Assembly: GCA_036337765.1 (NCBI GenBank)
Contig: JAYZDP010000192.1
Span: 1 to 39,727, forward strand
From: JAYZDP01 sp036337765
GTDB taxonomy: Bacteria > Acidobacteriota > Thermoanaerobaculia > Multivoradales > Multivoraceae
DNA length: 39,727 nt
Reading direction: 5' to 3'
Shown here: positions 17,342-25,802 of the stretch, piece after piece
How positions within the stretch are numbered: position 1 is the stretch's first letter
How the letters are laid out: every line of letters begins with the position of its first letter
The notes under the pieces: model-generated
What the model saw: only the letters and a program-made list of their open reading frames with translations
Databases searched by the model: none
What the model was told of the DNA's origin: nothing
Position numbers and translations under genes: made by a program

Positions 17342-18630
17342 TCCTCATGCAGGACTCCCCCTGAGTGGTAGACGCCGTAGCCGCCGGTCGCCCAAAGCTC
17401 CTGATCGGGGTCGGAACGGTCGAAGATCCGCTCTCCCTCTACCCAGGTCTCGAGGACGTGCGTGTAGACGCTCAGGGGGTCACCCGACAGCACCACCAGA
17501 TCGCCGTCCTTGCCGACCTCGATCGACCCGACCCGATCGTCGAGACCCAGCATGCGTGCTCCAGCAAGGGTGAGGCCCTCCAGAGCCTTCTCGCGTGACA
17601 TGCCGTAGCGCACCGCGAGGGCGGCGCTGCGCAGGTGGCGGCGGGAGTCGAGCACCGAGTCATCGGTGTTGAAGGCAACGTCGGCGCCGGCTCGTTCGAG
17701 GGCGGCGCCGGCCTCGAAGCCGGCGCCCAGAGCTTCCTCCTTGCCTCCCGGAGAGTCGACCACTGTCAACGATACGCCGAGCCCCGCGGCGGCGATCTCG
17801 TCGGCGACCTTGGCTGCGTCGCTGACGTGATGCAGCACCGGGCTGTAGCCGAACTCCTTGGCGATTCGAATGACGGTCAGGATGTCGTCGTGGCGATGGG
17901 TGTGATGTTGGACGATGCGCTCGCCACGCAGCACTTGGCCCAGGATCTCGAGCCCCAGATCCCGCTTCGGCGGTTCCTCATCTGGATCGTCGGCCGCGGC
18001 GGCGAGCGCCTCCTGATACTCCTGCGCCTCGACGTACAGCTCTCGGACCATGGCCGCGGCTTTCCCGCGAGTGCCTGGGAAGGGCTTGGCGCGCTGCGAG
18101 TTGGTGCCGTTGGCCATCTTCAAACCGCCGCAGATCTCGATCAGCGGGTCGTCGCAGAACAGCCAGTCCTCGACCTTCGTGGCTCCTGCACGCAGCTTGA
18201 GGAAGGTGGTCTGGCCGCTCATGAGATGTCCCGATCCGGACATCACGTTGACGGTCGTGATGCCTCCTGAGCGCGCCCGCTTGAACCCGTCGCTGCGGAT
18301 GTCGACCGAGTCGAGGGTACGGACCTCGGGGTGCAGCGCGGCGGATCGGTCGCCTCCCGATACCGCGCCGAGGTGGGAGTGGGTATCGACCAGGCCCGGC
18401 ACGATGACCTTGCCGGTGGCGTCGTGGATCTCTGCACCGGCGGGGATGGCGACATCGCTCGCCGGTCCAACGGCCGAGATGCGCCCGGCTTCGATGACTA
18501 CTGTGCCCACGGCGATGACCGGGGCCGCGACCGGGTGAATCTCCGCGCCGCGGAACGCGATCGGCGCGTTCTGAGCCGCGGATGGGGCGGCGATCGACGC
18601 TAGGAACAAGGCGGTTGCGAGTCGTCTCAT
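17338..18630 (-). CDS. Secreted amidohydrolase-family protein
   Basis: About 430 residues with a clear signal peptide (MRRLATALFLASIAAPSAAQ). The metal motif VPGLVDTHSHLG has the intact HxH pair (His84, His86), followed by SGGITTVNVMSGSGHLMSGQ, VQHHTHRHDD (metal or catalytic histidines), FNTDDSVLDSRRH (Asp) and the family C-terminal block GSIEVGKDGDLVVLSGDPLSVYT. The family hydrolyses amide or ester bonds of cyclic or peptide-like substrates; the exact substrate is unknown. The ATG at 18630 has AGGA about 11 bases upstream and begins the signal peptide; an ATG at 18654 in frame is the alternative. Tandem with a paralogue that lacks the second His. Confidence 0.8.
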   Translation of the reverse strand: MRRLATALFLASIAAPSAAQNAPIAFRGAEIHPVAAPVIAVGTVVIEAGRISAVGPASDVAIPAGAEIHDATGKVIVPGLVDTHSHLGAVSGGDRSAALHPEVRTLDSVDIRSDGFKRARSGGITTVNVMSGSGHLMSGQTTFLKLRAGATKVEDWLFCDDPLIEICGGLKMANGTNSQRAKPFPGTRGKAAAMVRELYVEAQEYQEALAAAADDPDEEPPKRDLGLEILGQVLRGERIVQHHTHRHDDILTVIRIAKEFGYSPVLHHVSDAAKVADEIAAAGLGVSLTVVDSPGGKEEALGAGFEAGAALERAGADVAFNTDDSVLDSRRHLRSAALAVRYGMSREKALEGLTLAGARMLGLDDRVGSIEVGKDGDLVVLSGDPLSVYTHVLETWVEGERIFDRSDPDQELWATGGYGVYHSGGVLHEE

Positions 18631-18668
18631 CTGTGGGGGATCCTGTTGGACCATAGACTACCCGGCTT

Positions 18669-20060
18669 TCAGGGTGCCCAGGGCGTCGGCCCGCCCTCGA
18701 TCGAGCCGAGGAACCTGGCGCCCACCTCGTCGTACCAGGCGTGAAGCTTCGAGCGGAGGGCAGCGACCCGCTCCGGCTGCGACCGTGCCAGGTCGTGAAG
18801 CTCCATCAGATCGTGCTCGAGGTCGTAGAGATGAACTCTGCCGTCCTCGTATCGCTCCAACAGCTTGTAGCGTCCCACTCGCACCGCCCCGCCCGGAAAG
18901 CCGCCTTGATTCGAGTAGTGCGGGTAGTGCCAGTAGAGCGCCTCGCGACTGAGCTCGCCACCACGTAGGACTGCCAGGAGGCTCGAGCCGTCCAGATGCT
19001 GCTGCGGTCTGGGAGGCGCTTGGGCCAGGTCGAGAAAGGTGGGGTAGAGGTCCGTGGTGAGAACCGCGACCGCCGACGTCGATCCCGGCTTGGTGATGCC
19101 TGGAATCCGCGCGATGAAGGGCTCGCGGATGCCGCCCTCGTACAACCAGCCCTTGCCGCCGCGCAGCGGCAGGTTCGACGTCGGCGAGCCTTCGGCGGTC
19201 GAGAGCCCGCCGTTGTCGGAAACGAAGAAGATTGCGGTCGTATCGCGCAGGCCGAGCGCGTCGATCTCTTCCAGTACCCGTCCGACCGCGATGTCCATCG
19301 CTTCGACCATGGCGGCGTAGACGGCGTGCGACTGCAACACGCGCACTCGGCGCGGCTCTTCGGTGGGCCAGACCTGCTCCTCGGGCATGAAGTCGGGTAG
19401 CGCGTGCAGCTCCGTGTCGTCGGCGAGCTTGCGCTCGTACTTCTCGACCAGCTCCGGTGGCGCCACGAGCGGCGTGTGTACGTCGTTGAACGAGAGCATT
19501 GCGAAGAACGGCTGGCTCCGGCTGGTGCGCACGAAGCTCACCGTCTCTTCTGCAAGGCGATAGGTGTGATCAGCCCCGCGGTTGATGTCGAAGCCCTGCG
19601 CCGCGGGCCAGTTGCCGGCGAAGAAGGTCCGGTAGCCGGCCTGCTGCAACGCCTTCGCGATCGTGAGTTCCTCTGTCGGCATGTGGTCTCGGGCAAGCGC
19701 GGGCGCATAGCGCGCGGCGACCGCGCCAGAGCGCCCCTGACGCGTGCCGTTGAAGTCGTTGGTGACCCCGGCTCGCGTCGGGTAGCGCCCCGTCAGGATG
19801 CTGTAGCGCGTCGGCGAGCACACGGGGCTCGCGGCGTAGCCGTCGGTGAACCGCATCCCGCTGGCGGCGAGTGCATCGATCGAGGGAGTCTCGTAGAAGG
19901 TGGCAGGGTTGTATGCCCCGACGTCGGCCCAGCCGAGATCGTCGATGACAAGCAGAAGAATGTTGCGTGGCGACTCGGCGGCCATGGCGCCAGGGACCCA
20001 GAGTACAGCGAGGACGGCCTGGGCGAGCCAGGAGCACATTGTCTGTGCCTGCGTGGCCAC
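18669..20060 (-). CDS. Secreted sulfatase with compacted active-site region
   Basis: A 463-residue S1-family sulfatase with signal peptide (SWLAQAVLAVLWVPGAMA). The formylglycine site CSPTR (Cys81, C-x-P-x-R) and calcium ligands LLLVIDDLGWADVG and FFVSDNGGLS are intact, so a maturing FGE enzyme is implied. The second signature GKWHLG is absent: the region reads FFAGNWPAAQGFDINRG, so the catalytic Lys and His of that motif are missing, and the following loop before YRLAEETVSF is also shortened. Activity may be altered or lost. The GTG at 20060 lies two bases after the PHP gene stop; an ATG at 20039 is an alternative. The substrate, probably a sulfated glycan or ester, is unknown. Confidence 0.82.
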   Translation of the reverse strand: MATQAQTMCSWLAQAVLAVLWVPGAMAAESPRNILLLVIDDLGWADVGAYNPATFYETPSIDALAASGMRFTDGYAASPVCSPTRYSILTGRYPTRAGVTNDFNGTRQGRSGAVAARYAPALARDHMPTEELTIAKALQQAGYRTFFAGNWPAAQGFDINRGADHTYRLAEETVSFVRTSRSQPFFAMLSFNDVHTPLVAPPELVEKYERKLADDTELHALPDFMPEEQVWPTEEPRRVRVLQSHAVYAAMVEAMDIAVGRVLEEIDALGLRDTTAIFFVSDNGGLSTAEGSPTSNLPLRGGKGWLYEGGIREPFIARIPGITKPGSTSAVAVLTTDLYPTFLDLAQAPPRPQQHLDGSSLLAVLRGGELSREALYWHYPHYSNQGGFPGGAVRVGRYKLLERYEDGRVHLYDLEHDLMELHDLARSQPERVAALRSKLHAWYDEVGARFLGSIEGGPTPWAP

Positions 20061-20062
20061 TG

Positions 20063-20944
20063 CTACAACGCGACGACTTTCTTCTCGAGCCCGTCCGCCG
20101 ACGGCGCGAGGTGAGTGATCGTGTCGACGCCGTTGGCGAGAAGGTAGTCGCGCGCCTCGGCGATTCCGGCGCCGACCTCCGAAGGCCGGTGACTGTCGTC
20201 GCCGAAGCAGAACGGGATTCCCTGCTCACTCGCGGCGCGGACCAGCCAGGGTGCTGGGTAGGGAGATCCGAGCCCCTTGCGAATCCCGGCGGTGTTGAGG
20301 TCGAGGATCGCCCCGTGGTCGTGCACAACCGCGAGGGCCTCACTTGCAGCCCGGCGTATCGGTGGAGAGTCGAGGACTGCTTCCGAGCCGGCGTTCTTGC
20401 GGATCAGGTCCAGATGGCCGACGACCTCGGGTCGCAGGGAGCGGACCATCTCCGTGACCAGACCGTAGTAACGCACGGCGAGCTCCTCGATCGATCCGTG
20501 CGCCTGGACTGCTCTCTGGAAGCTGCGGGGCTTGCCATCGATCGAGATCTCGTCGACATAGTGGACCGAGCCAACCATGTAGTCGAATTGGTGGCGTTGC
20601 CTGAGCTCGAGCATCTCCTCGACGTAGCCGGTGTTTGGCACGACCTCGACCTCGAAGCCCCGCAGGACGACGAGCCGGTCCGCGAACTCCTCGGCGAGCG
20701 CGAATACCCGTTGGGCGTAGGCCTCGAAATCGGAGGCGAGTCGGTCGACGTCGTAGCCCTTGTCGACCTCCTCGGAGTAGACAAAACGACTCTGCGAGCG
20801 CGGCGCGTGCTCCGTGACCCCGAAGGTGTGAAAGCCCGACTCGACCGCCGCCTCAAGAAGCTCCTCGAGGTCGCCTTCGGCATGCTCGCAGTAGGTGCCA
20901 CTATGCCCGCCGTGTAGCGACACCATCCAGGGTGCTGCGCTCAT
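20063..20944 (-). CDS. PHP-domain phosphatase, histidinol-phosphatase-like
   Basis: A 293-residue PHP-superfamily protein. The first metal block is SLHGGHSGTYCEHAEG (spacing H-x-x-H rather than the usual H-x-H), followed by FGVTEHAP, VLRGFEVEVVP, FDYMVGSVHYVDE, VVGHLDLIRKN, LDLNTAGIRKG and CFGDDSHRPSEVG, in the order seen in HisK/HisJ-type histidinol phosphatases. The last step of histidinol synthesis is therefore a reasonable guess, but no his genes are nearby and other phosphoesters are possible. The ATG at 20944 is seven bases after the stop of the acyl ligase. The sulfatase start is two bases downstream of its stop, so it sits inside an operon. Confidence 0.75.
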   Translation of the reverse strand: MSAAPWMVSLHGGHSGTYCEHAEGDLEELLEAAVESGFHTFGVTEHAPRSQSRFVYSEEVDKGYDVDRLASDFEAYAQRVFALAEEFADRLVVLRGFEVEVVPNTGYVEEMLELRQRHQFDYMVGSVHYVDEISIDGKPRSFQRAVQAHGSIEELAVRYYGLVTEMVRSLRPEVVGHLDLIRKNAGSEAVLDSPPIRRAASEALAVVHDHGAILDLNTAGIRKGLGSPYPAPWLVRAASEQGIPFCFGDDSHRPSEVGAGIAEARDYLLANGVDTITHLAPSADGLEKKVVAL

Positions 20945-20951
20945 CGCGAGA

Positions 20952-22490
20952 TCAGACGATGCGGGTGTCGTGCTGGCCCCAGTAGCGGTCTTTGATCAGG
21001 CGCTTGTAGAGCTTGCCAGTCGGATGGCGTGGCAGCTCGCCTTCGAAGTCAATCGACGCGGGGCACTTGAACTTGGCCAGGTTGTCGACGCAGAAAGCGA
21101 GCAGCTCTCGCTCAAGGTCGTCGTCACCCTCGACATCGGGCATCGGCTGGACGACCCCCTTGACCTCCTCACCGAAGTCCTGGCTCGGCACGCCGATGAC
21201 AGCGACGTCGTAGACCGAAGGGTGGGTGATGAGCACGTTCTCGGCTTCCTGTGGGTAGATGTTGACGCCGCCGCGGATGATCATGTGGGCGCGTCGATCG
21301 GTGAGGTAGAGATAGCCCTCGTCATCGAGATAGCCGATGTCGCCGAGCGTTGACCACCCTCGATCGGTGTAGCTCGCTTCTGTCTTTTCGGGATCGTTGT
21401 GGTACTCGAACTCGCCGCCTCCGGAGAAGTAGATGCCACCTGGCTTGCCCGGGGGCAGCTCGTTGCCGTCGTCGTCGATGATGTGGACCTTGCAGTTGCG
21501 CGGCTTGCCAACCGAACCGGGGTGGGAAAGCCACTCGTGCGAGTCGATACCGGTGGAGCCGTTGCCCTCGGTGCCAGCGTAGTACTCGTGCAGCGTCGGC
21601 CCCCACCACTCGATCATCTGCTGCTTGACCGGTACCGGGCACGGCGCCGCGGCGTGAATCGCGAAGCGCATGCTCGACACGTCGTAGCGCTGGCGTCGAT
21701 CCTGCGGCAGCTTGAGCATGCGTACGAACATGCTCGGCACCCACTGGGCATGGGTGACCCGGTGCTTCTCGATCAGACGCAGGGCGTCCTCGGCGTCGAA
21801 GCGCTCCATCACCACACACGTCGCACCGATGCGCTGCATGTTCAGATTGAAGTGCAGCGGAGCCGAGTGGTACAGCGGCGCCGGCGAAAGGTAGACGGCG
21901 TCGCCGTCGATCTCGTAGCGCTCGAGGAAGAGGTCGAAGAGATCCGGCTTGGTCCCCATCGGGTAGCGGCTCATCGGCCGTCGGATCCCCTTGGGCCTCC
22001 CCGTGGTGCCCGATGAATAGAGCATGGTCACGCCCTCGCTCTCGTTGCTGGGTGGCTCGGCGGGCATGGCTGCGGCCATCGGATCTAGATGTTGGAAGCC
22101 GCCGGTCTCACCCGACAGCATGAATAGCTCGAGATCGGAAAGCGACGCGGACAGTTCGGCGGCGACATCAGCGTTGGCGAGCGAGGTCACGAGGGCCTTC
22201 GCGCCGCAATCGCGGACGACGTACTCGACCTCCGGAGCCGTCAGTCGCGAGCTCACGGCGGTGTAGCGCAGCGCCGAGCGTTGCGCGGCCCAGCACACCT
22301 CGAAGAAGCGCGGGTGGTTCTCGAGGAAGATCGCGATCGAGTCCTCGGGGCCGATGCCACGGGTACGGAACAGCTGCGCGATGCGCATCGACCCCTCGTC
22401 GAGGGCGCCGTAGGTCAAAACCTCCCCCGTCGCGGCCTGGATCACCGCTGGCTTGTCGGGGTGCGTGTTGGCGTAGGTTCCCGGATACAT
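20952..22490 (-). CDS. AMP-dependent acyl-CoA synthetase/ligase
   Basis: A 512-residue member of the ANL adenylating superfamily. The P-loop TMLYSSGTTGRPKGI (about 156-169), the A5-like block LHEYYAGTEGNGSTGI, the GWSTLGDIGYLDDEGYLYLTDR hinge-region block and the C-terminal lysine region HPTGKLYKR (Lys493) are all present. It activates a carboxylic acid to the acyl-AMP and then the CoA thioester; nearby beta-oxidation genes suggest a fatty, aromatic or steroid side-chain acid. The ATG at 22490 is preceded by GGAAA at eight bases and begins the family-like MYPGTYANTHPDKPAV; an open frame runs further upstream without family similarity. Confidence 0.88.
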   Translation of the reverse strand: MYPGTYANTHPDKPAVIQAATGEVLTYGALDEGSMRIAQLFRTRGIGPEDSIAIFLENHPRFFEVCWAAQRSALRYTAVSSRLTAPEVEYVVRDCGAKALVTSLANADVAAELSASLSDLELFMLSGETGGFQHLDPMAAAMPAEPPSNESEGVTMLYSSGTTGRPKGIRRPMSRYPMGTKPDLFDLFLERYEIDGDAVYLSPAPLYHSAPLHFNLNMQRIGATCVVMERFDAEDALRLIEKHRVTHAQWVPSMFVRMLKLPQDRRQRYDVSSMRFAIHAAAPCPVPVKQQMIEWWGPTLHEYYAGTEGNGSTGIDSHEWLSHPGSVGKPRNCKVHIIDDDGNELPPGKPGGIYFSGGGEFEYHNDPEKTEASYTDRGWSTLGDIGYLDDEGYLYLTDRRAHMIIRGGVNIYPQEAENVLITHPSVYDVAVIGVPSQDFGEEVKGVVQPMPDVEGDDDLERELLAFCVDNLAKFKCPASIDFEGELPRHPTGKLYKRLIKDRYWGQHDTRIV

Positions 22491-22542
22491 GCGGTCTTTT
22501 CCGTGATGCGCGGTGAGGGATTCTAGCGGCTCGCGGGAGCCG

Positions 22543-23634
22543 TCACGGCGGTGCTGGCGGGTTCTCGACTGTGACCGCGCCAAACGAAGGGCCGGGGCGG
22601 CGGGCGTAGCGGATGTCGATGAGATGGACTCTCTCGAGTCCCTGCGCCGCGGCCGCTTCGTCGACTTCGATGCTCGGGAAGCGAGCCCAATTCGCGAAGC
22701 CGCGAACGCAGGGATCGGCGAGGCCGCGCCGGCCCAATGAGCTCCCGCGTGCCGGTACCGCGGTCCAGGGCCCGAGTTCGACACGCGGTCGTCGCCGCCA
22801 ATCGAAGTTGCCGACGCGGATGGAATCTGACGTCTCGACCACCACTTCCCTGCGCATCGGCGACATTGGCTGGGGCCCGACCATCAGGCCCTCGATCGGT
22901 CCGACACCGGCTTGCGCCAGCTCGGAGCGCACGATCGTAGCGGCCGCACGACCGCCGGCGACCATTGCTGCGGTGTAGACCACGAAGGCGGCGAGCAGGG
23001 CTTCGGCCAGCCGAGTCGAGGCCGGGCGGCCGCCGAACCGAGCCCGCCCGAATCCGATCGCGACCAGACCGGCGACCCATAGCGCCTTGCCTGCGGTCGA
23101 GTTGGTCGCCAAGAAGAGCAGGGCCGAGGTGGCGACGGCGAGAAGCGCCCAGCTCGGCACAGAGGCACGACGCGATTCGTGGCAGAGAAAAACACTGCCG
23201 CCGAGTAGCAGCCACATCCAGGGGTCGACGATGAACAGCGCGTCGCCGTAGAACCAGCGGGGTTCGAAGGGCATTAGCAGCCGCACGCCGTAGGTGTTGA
23301 GCCAGTCCAGCAGAGGATGACTCACAGCCATGAGGTAGGCGATGAGACCGAGCCGCTTGACGTTGAGCCCGCGCGCTTCGCCGTCGCCGGTCCACCGCCG
23401 AACCAGCAGCACCAGTCCGACAACGAGCGGAGGTAGGAGCAGCAGACCGAGCGGGCCGTGGGTCCAGCCTCGCCGAAACCAAAGAGCGAAGTCGCCGCCT
23501 CGCACGTAGGCGAAGACGTCGAGGTCCGGTACGTTGGCAGCGAGAATGGCGACCGGCAGCGCCATGCTCGTTTCTCGGCCGGCGCGGGTGCGGGCGAACG
23601 CCGCGCCGAAAAGGCCATGAGCCAAGGGATCCAT
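22543..23634 (-). CDS. YdjM/YbcI-type membrane-bound metal-dependent hydrolase family
   Basis: A 363-residue polytopic membrane protein. N-terminal MDPLAHGLFGAAFAR, NVPDLDVFAYV, WFRRGWTHGPLG and SHPLLDWLNTYGVRLLMPF are the conserved histidine/aspartate blocks of the YdjM/YbcI (PF04307-type) family, predicted inner-membrane metal-dependent hydrolases of unknown substrate. Several further hydrophobic helices follow (about residues 135-240), then a soluble C-terminal domain. It starts at an ATG (23634) seven bases after the stop of the TIM-barrel gene, and the acyl ligase starts 52 bases downstream. Confidence 0.8.
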   Translation of the reverse strand: MDPLAHGLFGAAFARTRAGRETSMALPVAILAANVPDLDVFAYVRGGDFALWFRRGWTHGPLGLLLLPPLVVGLVLLVRRWTGDGEARGLNVKRLGLIAYLMAVSHPLLDWLNTYGVRLLMPFEPRWFYGDALFIVDPWMWLLLGGSVFLCHESRRASVPSWALLAVATSALLFLATNSTAGKALWVAGLVAIGFGRARFGGRPASTRLAEALLAAFVVYTAAMVAGGRAAATIVRSELAQAGVGPIEGLMVGPQPMSPMRREVVVETSDSIRVGNFDWRRRPRVELGPWTAVPARGSSLGRRGLADPCVRGFANWARFPSIEVDEAAAAQGLERVHLIDIRYARRPGPSFGAVTVENPPAPP

Positions 23635-23641
23635 GCGGCCG

Positions 23642-24466
23642 CTAACTCGAGGCCCTCTTCGCGGCTTCCAGGCAGCGGCGGATGTCCTCCTCCGGGTCGG
23701 GCTCCTCGTATTCGAGTGACAGGGCGCCGTCGCGCGGGAATGCGACCGCGTGCAGCGCCTCGAAGGCTGCGGTCAGGTCGAGCAGCCCCTCCCCCAGGAC
23801 GACGCCGTTGGCGTTTCCAAGCGGAGCATCGAAGTCCTTGAGGTGGACACCGTAGAGTCGACCCTCGAGGGCGCGGATCGCGGCGACAGGGTCGACGCCC
23901 GCGCGGATGAAGTGCCCGAGATCGGCGCAGGCGCCGAGGCGCGCGTGCCGTCCCTCGATCTTCGCCAGGATCTTGTCCGGGGTGTCGTAGTGATGCCCAG
24001 GGCCGTGATTGTGAATCGCGATGCGAACTCCGAACTCCTCCACGAGACCCTCGAGGCTGTCGAAGGTTGCGTTGTCCGGGGTCGGGTCGGCTGCGAGGTT
24101 GCGGATGCCGGCCAGATTGGCGAACTCGAAGATACGGCGGTTTGCCGCGTCGTCGGCAGAGAACCGGTTGACGCCATGGGCGCTGATCGCAATGTCGCGT
24201 GTGCGCAGCTTCTTCAGCATGGTGCCGATCTCTGCCGGTGAGGACTCCGGCGAGAAGTGGGCGCCGAACAACTCGACGTAGTCGAGGCCGAAGCCCCGCA
24301 CGGCGTCGAGGGCTGCGTCGACCCCCAGGTGGCGTAGCGAAAAGCTCTGAAGGCCCATCGCGAAGCCGCCAAAGTCGTGCGCAGCACGGGCGCCGCGTGG
24401 CAGGAGGGCACCGAGGGTGACGAGGACCGCAGCCTGCAACGACCGTCTGCGCGTCAGGGTGAGCAT
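23642..24466 (-). CDS. Sugar phosphate isomerase/epimerase-like TIM-barrel protein, Tat-exported
   Basis: A 274-residue xylose-isomerase-like TIM barrel (AP-endonuclease-2 superfamily). The N-terminus LTRRRSLQAAVLVTLGALLPRGARA has a twin-arginine-like signal, implying export of a folded, metal-bound protein. Core blocks: FAMGLQSFSLRHLG, GLDYVELFGAHF, AISAHGVNRF, VRIAIHNHGPGHHYD, GACADLGHFIRAG, LYGVHLKDFD and ALSLEYEEPDPEEDI, giving the metal-binding His/Glu set. The substrate is unknown. The ATG at 24466 is chosen because it begins the signal; the open frame upstream runs antisense to the SDR gene. Confidence 0.82.
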   Translation of the reverse strand: MLTLTRRRSLQAAVLVTLGALLPRGARAAHDFGGFAMGLQSFSLRHLGVDAALDAVRGFGLDYVELFGAHFSPESSPAEIGTMLKKLRTRDIAISAHGVNRFSADDAANRRIFEFANLAGIRNLAADPTPDNATFDSLEGLVEEFGVRIAIHNHGPGHHYDTPDKILAKIEGRHARLGACADLGHFIRAGVDPVAAIRALEGRLYGVHLKDFDAPLGNANGVVLGEGLLDLTAAFEALHAVAFPRDGALSLEYEEPDPEEDIRRCLEAAKRASS

Positions 24467-24507
24467 CGGCCCAGAGTCTATTCGAGGTTCGAGACTGCCG
24501 GTGAGGG

Positions 24508-24786
24508 TCAGTGTCTCGATGGCGGTCGGCGGCCGTCCAGCGCGAGCGGGTCGGTGGTGTAGACGATGGCGAAGGCCAGCGCCCCCGCCAGGACGCGGAA
24601 ACCGACCATGAGGCCCACCGTCAGCTCGAGGTCCAAGAACCCGGCGCCACCGGCGGCCAAAAGCGCCACTCCCAGTGCGGTGAGGGTCTTGAGCAGTCGA
24701 GCGCTGTGGGGCCCTGCGTCGAGCAGCAGCTTCAGGACGGTCAGCAGCATAGCGAGCCCTACAGCGCTCGCGATGACACCGACCAT
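24508..24786 (-). CDS. Small three-helix membrane protein, unknown function
   Basis: A ~92-residue protein with three predicted membrane helices: VGVIASAVGLAMLLTVLKLLL, LTALGVALLAAGGAGFL and VGLMVGFRVLAGALAFAIV, ending in a basic tail (DGRRPPSRH). I do not recognise the family. The ATG at 24786 begins directly with the first helix; an ATG at 24819 would add eleven residues. It lies 41 bases upstream of the Tat-signal TIM-barrel gene on the same strand and would be the first gene of the long minus-strand array. Confidence 0.45.
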   Translation of the reverse strand: MVGVIASAVGLAMLLTVLKLLLDAGPHSARLLKTLTALGVALLAAGGAGFLDLELTVGLMVGFRVLAGALAFAIVYTTDPLALDGRRPPSRH

Positions 24787-24860
24787 TGGAGATCCCGCAA
24801 GCGGGCACACGGCTGCCATTGGGAATGTAGTGCCGCACGACGGTGCGGATCTGACAGCCG

Positions 24861-24887
24861 TTAGCAGGAATCTTCATCGCGTATAGT
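24861..24887 (+). promoter_or_regulatory. Possible promoter of the SDR/carboxylase genes
   Basis: TATAGT at 24882-24887 matches five of six -10 bases. TTAGCA at 24861-24866 is a poor -35 with a short 15-base spacer. A strong ribosome site GGAAGGAG (24899-24906) follows before the ATG at 24914. Confidence 0.3.
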
Positions 24888-24913
24888 CCGCGGCCAACGG
24901 AAGGAGTGCAACG

Positions 24914-25792
24914 ATGGGAGTCTTGGACGGCAAAGTCGCTCTGGTGACCGGGGCCGGAGGCGGACTCGGGCGCAGCCACGCGCTGCTGCTCGCGAAGCAC
25001 GGCGCGTCGGTCGTGGTCAACGATCTCGGTGGCAACGCCGACGGCACAGGTGCTGGGGACGAGATGGCGGATCGGGTGGTCAAGGAGATCGCAGCCGCTG
25101 GTGGATCGGCGGTCGCCGACTACGGCTCGGTCAGCGACGGCGCGGCGGTGAAGCGGATGGTCGACAGGGCAGTGGAGGCGTTCGGTAAGCTCGACATCTG
25201 CATCAACAACGCCGGCATCCTGCGCGACAAGTCCTTCAAGAACATGGAGGACGCGAACTGGGACGTCGTTGTCGACGTTCACCTGCGCGGCACCTACCTG
25301 GTGACGAAGGCTGCTTACGATCAGATGCTGGCGCAGGAGTCCGGCGGACGGGTCATCATGACCAGCTCGACCTCCGGCCTGCTCGGCAACTTCGGTCAGA
25401 CCAACTACGGTGCCGCGAAGGCGGGTATCGCCGGCTTCATGCGCTGCCTCGCACTTGAGGGGGTCAAGTACGGAGTGACGGTGAATCTCCTGGCACCCGC
25501 CGCATACTCGCGGCTCACGGAGGATTTGATGCCGGATGAGGCGGCCGATCCCTTGGCGCCGGAGAAGGTGTCGCCGGCGGTCGTTTGGCTGTGTACCGAT
25601 GCCGCAGCCTGCATCACCGGGCGCACCTTCGCGGTGGGCGGCAACACGGTGCATCTACTCGCCTGGCAGGCGGTCGAGATCGCCCGGCGTCCGAACGAGG
25701 ACGGTGAGTGGGACTTGGCGGCGATCGGCGAGAAGGTCGCCGCATCGGTCGAAGACTGGCCGGCCCCCGTCTCCTTCCAGGATCTGATGTAG
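24914..25792 (+). CDS. Short-chain dehydrogenase (3-hydroxyacyl-CoA dehydrogenase-like)
   Basis: A 292-residue SDR. The cofactor motif TGAGGGLG (12-19), NNAG (98-101), the catalytic Ser in MTSSTSG (~151) and Tyr165-x3-Lys169 (NYGAAKAG) are all present. The N-terminal pattern GKVALVTGAGGGLGRSHALLLAKHGASVVVNDLGG is the type found in peroxisomal multifunctional enzyme 2 and its bacterial relatives, which oxidise 3-hydroxyacyl-CoA with NAD+. It has a strong ribosome site (GGAAGGAG). The acyl-CoA carboxyltransferase follows almost at once, so the pair probably acts in acyl-CoA breakdown. Confidence 0.87.
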   Translation: MGVLDGKVALVTGAGGGLGRSHALLLAKHGASVVVNDLGGNADGTGAGDEMADRVVKEIAAAGGSAVADYGSVSDGAAVKRMVDRAVEAFGKLDICINNAGILRDKSFKNMEDANWDVVVDVHLRGTYLVTKAAYDQMLAQESGGRVIMTSSTSGLLGNFGQTNYGAAKAGIAGFMRCLALEGVKYGVTVNLLAPAAYSRLTEDLMPDEAADPLAPEKVSPAVVWLCTDAAACITGRTFAVGGNTVHLLAWQAVEIARRPNEDGEWDLAAIGEKVAASVEDWPAPVSFQDLM

Positions 25793-25802
25793 GGGCGACA
25801 CC

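Noticed and set aside
24467..25654. Long N-terminal extension of the TIM-barrel isomerase.
   Set aside because: Complement of the SDR gene and the small membrane protein gene; the Tat-type signal begins at 24466.
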